DNA of 64,000 nt from JALCSJ01 sp036788835 (GTDB taxonomy: Bacteria > Bacillota > Negativicutes > Acidaminococcales > Acidaminococcaceae), in contig DAIQMR010000003.1 of NCBI GenBank assembly GCA_036788835.1, forward strand, positions 50,059-114,058. Reading direction: 5' to 3'. The notes beneath the pieces were generated by a model, which made no database searches, was not told where the DNA came from, and saw only the letters and a program-made list of their open reading frames with translations. A program made the position numbers and the translations under genes. This document shows, piece by piece, positions 16,771 to 25,461 of the stretch (its first letter is position 1; the number at the start of each line of letters is the position of its first letter).

Positions 16771-18746
16771 ATGAAAGAATAGTTCTCAACAACCGCTATG
16801 AGATAATTGATAAGGTGGGCGGCGGCGGTATGGCTGAGGTGTTTCATGGCTATGATACATTGCTGCACAGGGATGTAGGCATTAAAATACTGCGTGATCA
16901 ATATATACAGAACAGAAATTTTATCGAAAGATTCAAAAGGGAAGCTTGTTCTGCTGCAGGTCTGAACCATCCGAATATAGTCAATATTTTTGATGTAGGA
17001 ACAGAACATGAGATTTACTATATTGTTATGGAATATGTGGTAGGAAAAACTTTAAAAGAAATTATTCGGGAAAATGGTCCTCTGGATTATAAGACTGCCG
17101 TTAAATACGCTTCAGGCATTGCTTCTGCTTTAAATCAGGCTCATTCTCATGGGCTGATTCACTGCGATGTAAAGAGTCAGAACATTCTTATCGATACAAA
17201 AGGTACCGCAAAGATTACCGATTTTGGCATTGCCAGAGCAGTGGACCAGCCTTATAACAGTACAGGCAAAGAAGACGTGATGGGTTCTGTGTATTATTTG
17301 TCCCCTGAGCAGGCAGCAGGGTATACTGTAACCCCGCAGTCTGATTTATATTCTTTAGGTGTGGTTTTCTATGAGATGCTTACAGGTATATTGCCTTTTG
17401 ACGGTGATACTCCGGCAGAAGTTTTAAGCAAGCATGTTCAGTCTCCTACTCCCAGTGCTCGTAAAGTGGATCAGGACATACCGATATTTTTGGATGATAT
17501 TATCACCAAGGCCCTGGCAAAAAATCCGGCCTTACGGTATAAGAGTGCTCAGGTGCTGCTAGAAGATTTGCGCCATGCTGAGGAATTGCTCTATAGCGGC
17601 GAAGATAATCAAATAGCTAATGGCAGCGCCCCTTTTGCCAACCAAGGAAATAATGAGGGCAACAGTGTTAGCGATGCAACCATGGTTATTAATAAAACGG
17701 ATATGTTAGATAGTTTTGCTACTGCGAAAAAGCCGGAATATATGCAGGAGCAGGAGCTGCCTAAACATAAAGTCAGTAATAAAAAACTTTCGGCAGCTTT
17801 TGTGGCAGCGATTATTATTTTGGCGGGGGCTATTTATGCTATGCTGGGCTATTCCAGCAATCCCATTGTTGTACCAGACTTAACAGGCAAGACAATAGTC
17901 GAGGCAGAGGCCGTCCTCAAAAATGCAAAATTAACCTATACTCTGGCAGAGGAATACAATGCTAAAATCACTCCCGGTCAAGTATGTAAGCAGTCGCCTG
18001 TGGCCGGGTCCAGAGTTAAGGAAGGCCGGCAAATCCTCCTGGTTATCAGCAAGGGCGTAGAGCCGGGTATGGTACCGGATGTGCGTAAGCTAACTCTTGG
18101 GGAGGCTACGGCAAAAATCAAAGGGGCGAAGCTTGCGGTAGGGAATGTTAAGGTTAAATACAGTCAAGGGGCAGGAGAAGGAACCGTTCTGGAACAGAGC
18201 ATAGCTCCTGATACAAAAGTTGACCTGGGAACAAAAGTTGATTTGATAGTCAATATCAGTTCAGGGCAAACGCCAATGCCAGATTTGGATGGATTAAGTT
18301 TGGAAGAAGGAAAACAAAAATTAGCAGCTGCAGGCTTGACATTAGGCAAAGTTAATAAGGTGACTGACAAGAAAAAAGCCGGAACTATTCTAAAATTCAG
18401 CCAGTATGCAGGAGAAATATTGGAAAAAGGCACAGCTGTTAATATTGATGTGTCATCAGGTGACAAACAGGAAACAGACAAGAAAAAGCCGGATACCAAT
18501 TCTCCTTCCAATCCGGCAGGAACCGCAGCAAGCGGAACTGTACAAAAGACAGTTATGTTTGTAGTGCCCGGCAACAAACCGGGGAATAATGTTAAAATTA
18601 TTTCTTCTAACGAAAATGCCACAGGCATTGTTTATGAAGGAACCCTGGCCGGAGGCACCGCCATCCGCCGCACGGTAGAAGTTAAAGGAAATACCAGTGT
18701 AGAGTTTTATGTGAATGGAAAATTAGTGGAGGAAAGAAAGCTTTGA
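16767..18746 (+). CDS. prkC: Membrane PASTA-domain Ser/Thr protein kinase (PrkC/StkP)
   Basis: Hanks-type receptor kinase sensing muropeptides or lipid II. The kinase domain (about 1-270) has the glycine loop GGGGMAEV, Lys40 in VGIKIL, DFG at 152-154 and SPEQ. The catalytic loop reads HCDVKSQN (132-139), so the usual Arg before Asp134 is Cys: a non-RD kinase, although Asp, Lys and Asn are kept. A transmembrane helix lies at about 345-363, then three PASTA repeats (about 366-432, 434-500, 501-567) and a further C-terminal extracellular segment of about 90 residues. The cognate phosphatase is immediately upstream and rsgA overlaps downstream, the common Firmicute order. Confidence 0.95.
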   Translation: MNERIVLNNRYEIIDKVGGGGMAEVFHGYDTLLHRDVGIKILRDQYIQNRNFIERFKREACSAAGLNHPNIVNIFDVGTEHEIYYIVMEYVVGKTLKEIIRENGPLDYKTAVKYASGIASALNQAHSHGLIHCDVKSQNILIDTKGTAKITDFGIARAVDQPYNSTGKEDVMGSVYYLSPEQAAGYTVTPQSDLYSLGVVFYEMLTGILPFDGDTPAEVLSKHVQSPTPSARKVDQDIPIFLDDIITKALAKNPALRYKSAQVLLEDLRHAEELLYSGEDNQIANGSAPFANQGNNEGNSVSDATMVINKTDMLDSFATAKKPEYMQEQELPKHKVSNKKLSAAFVAAIIILAGAIYAMLGYSSNPIVVPDLTGKTIVEAEAVLKNAKLTYTLAEEYNAKITPGQVCKQSPVAGSRVKEGRQILLVISKGVEPGMVPDVRKLTLGEATAKIKGAKLAVGNVKVKYSQGAGEGTVLEQSIAPDTKVDLGTKVDLIVNISSGQTPMPDLDGLSLEEGKQKLAAAGLTLGKVNKVTDKKKAGTILKFSQYAGEILEKGTAVNIDVSSGDKQETDKKKPDTNSPSNPAGTAASGTVQKTVMFVVPGNKPGNNVKIISSNENATGIVYEGTLAGGTAIRRTVEVKGNTSVEFYVNGKLVEERKL

Positions 18747-19630
18747 TAAATTCAGTAGGACGTATAATCAAAAACTATAACGGCTACTATTATGTCGAAA
18801 CTAAAGAACAGGAAATTTTCACCTGCAAAGTAAAAGGCAAGCTCAAGCAGGAACGTTTTAGTCTGGTTACCGGTGATTTTGTGGAGTTTGCCGGATTCGG
18901 CACGGAAGGTATGATTACGGCTATTCTGCCTAGAAAAAACTTCCTGCAAAGACCTCTTATGGCTAATGTGGATGTGGCAGCAGTTACATTTGCCTTTGCT
19001 GATCCCGACTTTAATAACCTGCTTATGGACAAGCTTTTAGCTTTGACAGAGACTGCTAAAATTCCCGCTGTGATTGTTTTGAATAAAAAAGACTTGGCCT
19101 CGGCTCAGGCGGTGATTGATTTAGTCGGAATTTACGGGAATCTTGGTTATTTGGTTATACCTGTCAGCACAATCAGCCGGGATGGCATAGAAGCTTTGCA
19201 CCGGGCCATTGAGGGGAAAGTTGCTGTTTTTGCCGGCCCCAGCGGGGTAGGAAAATCCACCTTGTTAAATTGTCTGGATGAGAGCCTGCATTTGGATACC
19301 GGCCATGTTAGCAAAAAAATAGGCAGAGGCAGACACACCACAAAATTTGCCCAGCTGTTGCCTTGGGGTAAAGGCTTTATTGCTGATACGCCGGGTTTTG
19401 GCAATATTAACCTTGAAGAAATGGAAATGTCTTCCCTGGATAGGGGATTTAGGGAGATAGCTGCTTTGGCAGGACAATGCAAATTTACAGGATGTACTCA
19501 TATCCATGAACCGGGCTGTGCAGTGAAAGCAGCTTTGGAGATTGGAGAAATCGCACCTTCCCGGTATGCTTCTTATACAACTATGTTTAAAGAATTAGCC
19601 ACGAAAAAGGAAAGGAACCTAAAAAAATGA
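18743..19630 (+). CDS. rsgA: Small ribosomal subunit biogenesis GTPase RsgA
   Basis: Circularly permuted GTPase that assists late 30S maturation. An N-terminal OB fold is followed by the permuted motifs in order: G4 LNKKDLA, G1 GPSGVGKSTLLN, then G3 DTPGFGN; the C-terminal zinc finger is CKFTGCTHIHEPGC. The start is TTG 18743, overlapping the prkC stop by four bases. 295 aa fits the family. The stop overlaps rpe by four bases. Confidence 0.96.
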   Translation: MINSVGRIIKNYNGYYYVETKEQEIFTCKVKGKLKQERFSLVTGDFVEFAGFGTEGMITAILPRKNFLQRPLMANVDVAAVTFAFADPDFNNLLMDKLLALTETAKIPAVIVLNKKDLASAQAVIDLVGIYGNLGYLVIPVSTISRDGIEALHRAIEGKVAVFAGPSGVGKSTLLNCLDESLHLDTGHVSKKIGRGRHTTKFAQLLPWGKGFIADTPGFGNINLEEMEMSSLDRGFREIAALAGQCKFTGCTHIHEPGCAVKAALEIGEIAPSRYASYTTMFKELATKKERNLKK

Positions 19631-20289
19631 CTATTATTGCGCCGTCTATATTATCCGCAGATTTTTCTCAGTTAGGAGAGGAAGTTCAGAGAATAGAGAA
19701 AGCAGGTGCCGAATGGGTACATATTGACGTTATGGACGGAAATTTTGTGCCTAATCTAACTTTTGGGGCACCGGTTGTTCAATGTTTGCGACCGGCAACC
19801 AAGCTGTTTTTTGACTGTCATTTAATGGTAGAGCACCCTGAAACCTATATTGAGCCTTTTGCCAAGGCCGGAGCAGATATGATTGTGGTTCATGTAGAAG
19901 CCACTAAACATCTCCATAGAGTTATTGAACAGATTCACAGTCATGGTATTAAGGCCGGTGTTGCCTTGAATCCCGCTACCTCTTTATCGACCCTGGAAGA
20001 AATTTTGCCCTACGTCGACATGGTTCTGATTATGTCTGTTAATCCAGGCTTCAGCGGTCAGAAGTTCATTCCGACTTCCGTAGGGAAAATAGCCAAATTA
20101 AAGAAAATGGTTACAGATCAAAGCCACCCTATCCATATTCAGGTTGACGGGGGCATCAATGAAAAAACAGCCCAAGAAGTAGTGGCGGCCGGAGCTGATG
20201 TTTTGGTGGCGGGTTCTTATGTGTTTGGCGCGGCAGATATTAGTGATGCCGTTAAAACCTTGCATCGGGCCGGGGCAAAAAGTCTTTAG
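19627..20289 (+). CDS. rpe: Ribulose-phosphate 3-epimerase
   Basis: TIM-barrel enzyme interconverting ribulose 5-phosphate and xylulose 5-phosphate. Motifs IIAPSILSADFSQLGEE, HIDVMDGNFVPNLTFG (metal His, catalytic Asp), DCHLMVEHPE, MSVNPGFSGQKFI and VDGGINEKTA (second Asp) are all intact. 220 aa, starting at ATG 19627 inside the rsgA stop. It closes the housekeeping run; no clear terminator was seen before the next gene. Confidence 0.97.
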   Translation: MTIIAPSILSADFSQLGEEVQRIEKAGAEWVHIDVMDGNFVPNLTFGAPVVQCLRPATKLFFDCHLMVEHPETYIEPFAKAGADMIVVHVEATKHLHRVIEQIHSHGIKAGVALNPATSLSTLEEILPYVDMVLIMSVNPGFSGQKFIPTSVGKIAKLKKMVTDQSHPIHIQVDGGINEKTAQEVVAAGADVLVAGSYVFGAADISDAVKTLHRAGAKSL

Positions 20290-20317
20290 CAGGTAAGTGA
20301 AGAACAGAGGAATTAAC

Positions 20318-21670
20318 ATGTTTTCTTTTATTAAAAATATTTGGCACAATCATACCAAGAAAATTATATTTATTGCTTTTTTGCTGATTGCCGGGAGCAT
20401 TATTTTTTGGTGGTTGGCTTATTTGGCTACCATCCATTGTGCGGAAATTTTCAATCGGACTATGGCAGACCAGAATTTTGTCAGAGGGACAGTAACTGTC
20501 GACCGTATCAGTGCCAATATAAAAGGTGCCGTTACCTTTGAAAATCTTAAATGGGTTGATCAAAGAGGCAAACCGGTTGCTGTTATTCCCAATGGTAGTT
20601 TTAAAGTAAGAATTTGGGATGTGGTTACCAATCATATGTCTATAGGAACTATTACCTATGCCGAACTTGATAATGCCGTCCTTGACCTAAAATTCAACGA
20701 AAAAATGCATATTGTGGGTATCAGAGCTGCAGAACGTGTCCCCGAGAAAAAACTTCCCACCAACAAAAAGAAAGATAAAACCAAAGAGCCGTTTAATGTA
20801 CGGTTAAAAGATACCGACATGATTTTAAAACTGGTTGACTGTAAGCTGACGGCTACCAGTACCAAACATCAGAGGGAATTTATTCTTAATAATGTTAATA
20901 CTACCATTCATTACGACAGCGACGATAAAATTGACATTGAATTTACCACAGGACGTTTTGGAGGTTCTCTTATCGGAGACGGGGTAGGTTTGCATGGCTC
21001 CATAGACTTAAAGCCGGTTATTGCTACCTATAACCTGAATCTGGGCATTAAAGAACTGAATCCTTCCAGCTTGGGTACAGGTTTAAATATTAAGGATAAA
21101 GTAACGGCAGGGGCTCATATTACGGGACAATTGCCGGATCCGTTGATTACCGGCAAGCTAGCTATGCATGAACTGAACATTCCGGCTTTGCATTTTACCA
21201 ATCTTAAGGGAGATTTCCGTTATCAGGACGGTCTCATAACCGCCAATAATGTCTTCGCCGATGTTTATGGTGGCAATTGCGATGCCTACGGAAGTTTCAA
21301 CCTGGACACCAAAGCATATGATGTCTATGTAAAAGGTCATGCTTTACGCAGTGAAATAGCTGCCAAGTCTGCTTTAATCAGATGCGCAATAGAACTGGAT
21401 TTAGCCATGTCTTGTAACGGAGATAACAAATCTACTCTTACTTATGGAAGTTTCTATTCGGGACCGGGCAGTTATACGATTTTGAAATTTGATAAAATCA
21501 GTGCATCTTTCAGTAATCAATACAAAAAACTGGTATTTAGCGATGTACTTATTGAGTCCAAAGCAGGAGACATTACTACTCCTTTGTTTTCCATTGATAA
21601 TGGGAAGCTTCAGCTGGGAAATATTTATTTAACAAATAAAGCAACAGGGACAAAAACCCAGATGTTCTAG
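20318..21670 (+). CDS. AsmA/TamB-like single-pass envelope protein
   Basis: Not assigned to a named gene. About 450 aa: a short basic N-terminus, one transmembrane helix at about residues 13-35, then a long beta-rich periplasmic region whose pattern (RVNRISANIKGAVTFENLKW-like start, repeated LD/LNL strands, TGQLPDPLITGKLAM, YGGNCDAYGSFNLD) resembles AsmA/DUF3971/TamB repeat proteins that bridge inner and outer membrane for lipid or protein transport. That would fit a diderm Firmicute. Start ATG 20318 has AGAGGA six bases upstream; a GTG at 20297 is less likely. It is separated from rpe by about 28 bases and may be cotranscribed with it. Confidence 0.6.
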   Translation: MFSFIKNIWHNHTKKIIFIAFLLIAGSIIFWWLAYLATIHCAEIFNRTMADQNFVRGTVTVDRISANIKGAVTFENLKWVDQRGKPVAVIPNGSFKVRIWDVVTNHMSIGTITYAELDNAVLDLKFNEKMHIVGIRAAERVPEKKLPTNKKKDKTKEPFNVRLKDTDMILKLVDCKLTATSTKHQREFILNNVNTTIHYDSDDKIDIEFTTGRFGGSLIGDGVGLHGSIDLKPVIATYNLNLGIKELNPSSLGTGLNIKDKVTAGAHITGQLPDPLITGKLAMHELNIPALHFTNLKGDFRYQDGLITANNVFADVYGGNCDAYGSFNLDTKAYDVYVKGHALRSEIAAKSALIRCAIELDLAMSCNGDNKSTLTYGSFYSGPGSYTILKFDKISASFSNQYKKLVFSDVLIESKAGDITTPLFSIDNGKLQLGNIYLTNKATGTKTQMF

Positions 21671-21696
21671 CTCTTGAAGGATATTTTCCGATAACT

Positions 21697-21724
21697 TGCA
21701 ATATGGCTCATATGTGCTATAATA
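21697..21724 (+). promoter_or_regulatory. Promoter of the riboflavin operon
   Basis: TTGCAA (21697-21702), 16-base spacer and consensus TATAAT (21719-21724) with a TGn extension (TGC). It lies just before the FMN riboswitch. Confidence 0.8.
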
Positions 21725-21753
21725 AATCTTGTAAATTGAATATGAGAGTTTTA

Positions 21754-21862
21754 GTCTTTGGGGCAGGGTGCAATTCCCTACCGGCGGTAAAGTCCGCGAG
21801 CTGAAAAGCATGAACCGGTGTAATTCCGGCACCGACAGTATAGTCTGGATGAAAAAAGACAT
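21754..21862 (+). promoter_or_regulatory. FMN (RFN) riboswitch
   Basis: Conserved RFN core: GGGGCAGGGTGCAATTCCC, ACCGGCGGTAAAGTCCGCG, GAACCGGTGTAATTCCGGCA, CCGACAGTATAGTCTGGATG, closed by P1 (GTCTTT with AAAGAC). It should sense FMN and stop transcription of the biosynthetic operon at the terminator just downstream. An open frame runs through it but is not coding. Confidence 0.96.
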
Positions 21863-21883
21863 AATGGCGTATTGTTTATTTGC

Positions 21884-21916
21884 CGTGCCTTTCCCCTGGA
21901 TTGGCACGGTTTTTTA
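21884..21916 (+). terminator. Expression-platform terminator of the FMN riboswitch
   Basis: Stem CCGTGCC (21884-21890) with GGCACGG (21904-21910) followed by TTTTTT, ending 23 bases before the ribD start. Confidence 0.9.
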
Positions 21917-21938
21917 TATTACAAACGAGGTGATTGTT

Positions 21939-23057
21939 TTGACAGACAAAGAGTATATGCAAATGGCCTTAAACTTAGCAGAAGAAGGAAGAGGCTATAC
22001 TAGCCCCAATCCCATCGTTGGCTGTGTTATTGTGGATGGAACCGGCCATGTGGTAGGCAAAGGTTATCATCATAAGGCAGGAGAAGCCCATGCAGAAGTT
22101 AACGCTTTGGCTCAGGCTCAGGAAAAAGCCAGGGATGCTACTGTCTATGTAACACTGGAACCCTGCGCTCATACGGGCAAAACAGGACCCTGCTGCGATG
22201 CGTTGATTTCCGCAGGAGTTAAAAGAGTAGTCATTGCTGCCAATGATCCCAATCCGAAAGTTTCCGGCAAGGGCGTTGCCCGCATGAGAGCAGCCGGCAT
22301 CGAAGTAGAACAGGGACTGATGGCTGAAGAAGCCTATATGCAAAATGAAATTTTTATCCACTGGATGATTAGCGGATTGCCTTTTGTGGCAATGAAATAC
22401 GCTATGACCTTGGACGGGAAACTGGCTACCTATACAGGCGATGCCAAATGGATTACCGGTGAGACAGCAAGGGCGTATGGGCATTTGCTGCGTCACGAAT
22501 ACGATGCCATCTTGGTGGGGAAACGGACAGTTTTGGTAGATGACCCTGAACTTACCTGTCGTTTGGTAGACGGCAATAACCCTATCAGAATCGTTTTGGA
22601 CAGCAATTTAGAGATTCCCAGAACCTGCAAACTGGTTAATGATGGGAAAGCTCCTACTATTATTGTGGCAGGCAAGGATGTGTCCGCTAAGAAGGTGGCA
22701 GCCTTTACTTCCAAACCGGGTGTGAAGGTTATTCAGGTTCCTTTGCAGGAGGGGGAGCCTGATCTGAAATATCTTTTAAGTGCCCTAGGCAAACAAAATA
22801 TTACCAGCGTCCTGGTAGAAGGCGGCAGTGCTGTACACGGTTCTTTCTTCGATGCAGGATTGGTACAAAGAGTTTATGCTTTTATTGCACCTAAGCTTAT
22901 TGGGGGAAGCAACAATATTTCACCGGTGGGTGGCAAAGGCAAGAGCGTTATTTCCGCCGGCTATGTTCTGCATCATCAGGAGGTTAAGACTTTTGACAGA
23001 GATATTATGGTTACCGGCAGAATAGGGAAGGAGTTGCGGCCATGTTCACGGGATTGA
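21939..23057 (+). CDS. ribD: Bifunctional riboflavin deaminase/reductase RibD
   Basis: Second and third steps of riboflavin synthesis. The N-terminal deaminase domain has HAEVNAL and EPCAHTGKTGPCCDAL (zinc ligands His, Cys, Cys); the C-terminal reductase domain has KYAMTLDGKLAT, GDAKWITG and EGGSAVHGSF. I place the start at TTG 21939 (372 aa) with GAGGTGA upstream, because the longer frame runs through the riboswitch. It overlaps ribE by 16 bases. Confidence 0.95.
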   Translation: MTDKEYMQMALNLAEEGRGYTSPNPIVGCVIVDGTGHVVGKGYHHKAGEAHAEVNALAQAQEKARDATVYVTLEPCAHTGKTGPCCDALISAGVKRVVIAANDPNPKVSGKGVARMRAAGIEVEQGLMAEEAYMQNEIFIHWMISGLPFVAMKYAMTLDGKLATYTGDAKWITGETARAYGHLLRHEYDAILVGKRTVLVDDPELTCRLVDGNNPIRIVLDSNLEIPRTCKLVNDGKAPTIIVAGKDVSAKKVAAFTSKPGVKVIQVPLQEGEPDLKYLLSALGKQNITSVLVEGGSAVHGSFFDAGLVQRVYAFIAPKLIGGSNNISPVGGKGKSVISAGYVLHHQEVKTFDRDIMVTGRIGKELRPCSRD

Positions 23058-23689
23058 TTGCTGAACTTGGTAAAGTAGAGAGCCTGAAGAAAGAACAGGA
23101 TTCCTACAGGCTGACCATAAGCGCTGAAAAAATCCCCCCACTTTTAAAAAGAGGGGAAAGCGTGGCAGTAAATGGCGCCTGCCTGACGGTGACGGCATTT
23201 TCCGCCCGGCAGTTTACGGTGGATGTTATGCCGGAAACAGGACGGAGAACTACCGTGGGAACCTTGCAAAAAGGTGACAGAGTTAATCTGGAGAGAACCT
23301 TGCGTTTAACAGATGGCTTGGACGGACATATTGTCAGTGGTCATGTAGACGGTGTAGGGACTATCAGCAAAGTTAGGCCGGAAGGTATTGCCAGAGTGAT
23401 TACCATAAAGACGCCTGTTGAATTACTAAGATATATTATCGTCAAAGGTTCTATTGCCATTGATGGTATCAGCCTTACGGTTACGGAAGTTACACCCACA
23501 AGTTTTTCCGTGTCCTTGATACCGCTTACGGTAGAGGATACTACTTTGGGATTTAAGCATATTGGGGACAAGGTCAATTTGGAAACCGATATTATAGGCA
23601 TGTATGTGGAAAAAATGCTGCAAAACCCGGGGAAAGTTACCAAGGACTCTTTGACTAAAAAAGCTCTTTTAGAAAATGGTTTTATATAG
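23042..23689 (+). CDS. ribE: Riboflavin synthase, alpha subunit
   Basis: Dismutates two 6,7-dimethyl-8-ribityllumazine molecules to riboflavin. The protein shows the two-fold repeat of lumazine-binding barrels: MFTGLIAELG and VNGACLTV in the first half, HIVSGHVDGVG and IDGISLTVTEV in the second. 215 aa is full length. It overlaps ribD and is followed by ribBA after nine bases with AGGAGG. Confidence 0.97.
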   Translation: MFTGLIAELGKVESLKKEQDSYRLTISAEKIPPLLKRGESVAVNGACLTVTAFSARQFTVDVMPETGRRTTVGTLQKGDRVNLERTLRLTDGLDGHIVSGHVDGVGTISKVRPEGIARVITIKTPVELLRYIIVKGSIAIDGISLTVTEVTPTSFSVSLIPLTVEDTTLGFKHIGDKVNLETDIIGMYVEKMLQNPGKVTKDSLTKKALLENGFI

Positions 23690-23698
23690 GAGGAAAGC

Positions 23699-24922
23699 AT
23701 GGAAGATAAATTTAAATTTAGTACAGTGGAACAAGCCATTGCTGATATTAAGGCAGGGAAAATGGTGCTGGTGACAGATGATGAGGATAGGGAGAACGAA
23801 GGGGACCTGATTATGGCTGCCGAATTTGTTGACACAGAGGCCATTAACTTTATGGCAACTCATGCCAAAGGCTTAATCTGTATGCCCTGCGATGGTGAAA
23901 TAGTGGACCGCCTGCAATTAGAACCTATGGTTGCCAATAATACGGACAATCATGAAACAGCTTTCACTGTGTCCATTGACCACAAAGATACTACTACAGG
24001 CATTTCTGCCGTAGAGAGAGCTTTTACTATTAAAAAGTGTACAGAAGCTGATGCCACGCCTACTGATTTCAGAAGACCGGGTCACGTATTTCCGTTGCGC
24101 AGCCGCAAAGGCGGTGTGCTCCGCAGAACAGGCCACACGGAGACAACTACCGATTTATGTAAATTAGCAGGACTGAAACCTGTGGGTATCTGCTGCGAAA
24201 TCATGAGTGCCGACGGCACCATGATGCGTACTACGGAACTTATCGAATTTGCCAAGAAGTACAAACTGTCCTTCATTACTGTAGCTTCTTTGGTTGCTTA
24301 TCGCAAGAAAACTGAGAAAATGGTACATAGAATAGCCAATGCCGCCCTGCCTTCCAAATATGGTAATTTTAGGGCTATTGGCTACACAAATGATTTGGAT
24401 GACAAATGCCATGTGGCCTTGGTGAAGGGCGATGTGGACGGGAAGAAGAATGTCCTAGTCAGAGTTCACTCCGAGTGCCTGACAGGAGATGCTTTCGGTT
24501 CCCTTCGCTGCGACTGCGGTGATCAGCTGGCTACGGCCTTACGCATGATTGAAAAAGAAGGCTGCGGCGTAGTTCTTTATATGCGTCAGGAAGGCCGGGG
24601 CATAGGACTGGCTAATAAATTGAGAGCCTACGAGCTCCAAGACCAGGGACTGGATACTGTTGATGCCAATATTAAACTGGGCTTTGCCCCGGATTTGAGA
24701 GACTATGGTATTGGTGCTCAGATATTAGCGGACTTGGGATTAACCAGCATCCGCTTACTGACTAACAATCCGGCTAAACGAGCCGGTCTTTCCGGGTACG
24801 GCATTACTATTACTGACACTGTGCCGATTATCATTCAAGATAATTGCTACAATCATAAATATCTATTAACCAAAGAAAAACGTATGGGTCACAAACTAAA
24901 CGAGAGCGAGGATTTAAAATGA
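23699..24922 (+). CDS. ribBA: Bifunctional DHBP synthase/GTP cyclohydrolase II
   Basis: Supplies both starting blocks of riboflavin: 3,4-dihydroxy-2-butanone 4-phosphate from ribulose 5-phosphate and the diaminopyrimidine from GTP. The N-terminal domain (about 1-205) has TDDEDRENEGDL and the HTETTTDLCKLAG region; the C-terminal domain has zinc site GDAFGSLRCDCGDQL and RQEGRGIGLANK. 407 aa is typical for the fusion. It overlaps ribH by four bases. Confidence 0.97.
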   Translation: MEDKFKFSTVEQAIADIKAGKMVLVTDDEDRENEGDLIMAAEFVDTEAINFMATHAKGLICMPCDGEIVDRLQLEPMVANNTDNHETAFTVSIDHKDTTTGISAVERAFTIKKCTEADATPTDFRRPGHVFPLRSRKGGVLRRTGHTETTTDLCKLAGLKPVGICCEIMSADGTMMRTTELIEFAKKYKLSFITVASLVAYRKKTEKMVHRIANAALPSKYGNFRAIGYTNDLDDKCHVALVKGDVDGKKNVLVRVHSECLTGDAFGSLRCDCGDQLATALRMIEKEGCGVVLYMRQEGRGIGLANKLRAYELQDQGLDTVDANIKLGFAPDLRDYGIGAQILADLGLTSIRLLTNNPAKRAGLSGYGITITDTVPIIIQDNCYNHKYLLTKEKRMGHKLNESEDLK

Positions 24923-25380
24923 GAATTTTAGAAGGCAAATTATTAGCTGAAGGTCTGAAAGTAGGCATTGTAGTGGCAAGATTCAATGAGTTCATTACTA
25001 GTAAACTGTTAAGCGGTGCTGAGGATACTTTGCTCAGACACGGAGCTAAAAGCGATGATATTACGGTGGCTTGGGTGCCGGGTGCGTTTGAGATTCCTAC
25101 CGTGGCCAAGAAAATGGCTCTCAGCAAGGAATTTGATGCCATCATTTGCCTGGGGGCAGTGATTCGCGGTGCTACTTCTCACTATGATTATGTCTGCAGC
25201 GAGGTTTCCAAGGGAGTTGCTCTGGTTAATATGGAAACCGGAGTGCCTTGTGCTTTCGGCGTGGTTACCACGGAAAATATTGAACAGGCTGTGGAAAGAG
25301 CGGGAACTAAGGCGGGCAATAAAGGTTCCGATGCAGCAGCAACTGCCATTGAAATGGCAAACTTAAATAAAATGTTATAA
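24919..25380 (+). CDS. ribH: 6,7-dimethyl-8-ribityllumazine synthase
   Basis: Condenses the two riboflavin precursors, usually as an icosahedral 60-mer. Signatures: VARFNEFITSKLL, WVPGAFEIP, CLGAVIRGATSHYDYVC (catalytic His) and GVVTTENIEQA. 153 aa. Last gene of the rib operon; the stop is only about 10 bases from the recA -35 box, and no separate terminator was seen. Confidence 0.97.
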   Translation: MRILEGKLLAEGLKVGIVVARFNEFITSKLLSGAEDTLLRHGAKSDDITVAWVPGAFEIPTVAKKMALSKEFDAIICLGAVIRGATSHYDYVCSEVSKGVALVNMETGVPCAFGVVTTENIEQAVERAGTKAGNKGSDAAATAIEMANLNKML

Positions 25381-25389
25381 AATTTCCTC

Positions 25390-25418
25390 TTGACTTCGCG
25401 AACAAATGTTTGTAAAAT
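25390..25418 (+). promoter_or_regulatory. recA promoter with overlapping LexA (SOS) box
   Basis: TTGACT (25390-25395), 17-base spacer, TAAAAT (25413-25418). The spacer contains CGAACAAATGTTTG (25399-25412), one mismatch from the Gram-positive LexA consensus CGAACN4GTTCG. A repressor bound there would cover the -35/-10 spacer, so recA-recX should be DNA-damage inducible. Confidence 0.85.
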
Positions 25419-25461
25419 AAGAATGTAGTAAAAACACAAATAAAATACGGAGGAAATTAGC

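Noticed and set aside
21768..21938. 57-codon N-terminal extension of RibD
   Set aside because: It runs through the FMN riboswitch and its terminator; the ribosome binding site points to TTG 21939.
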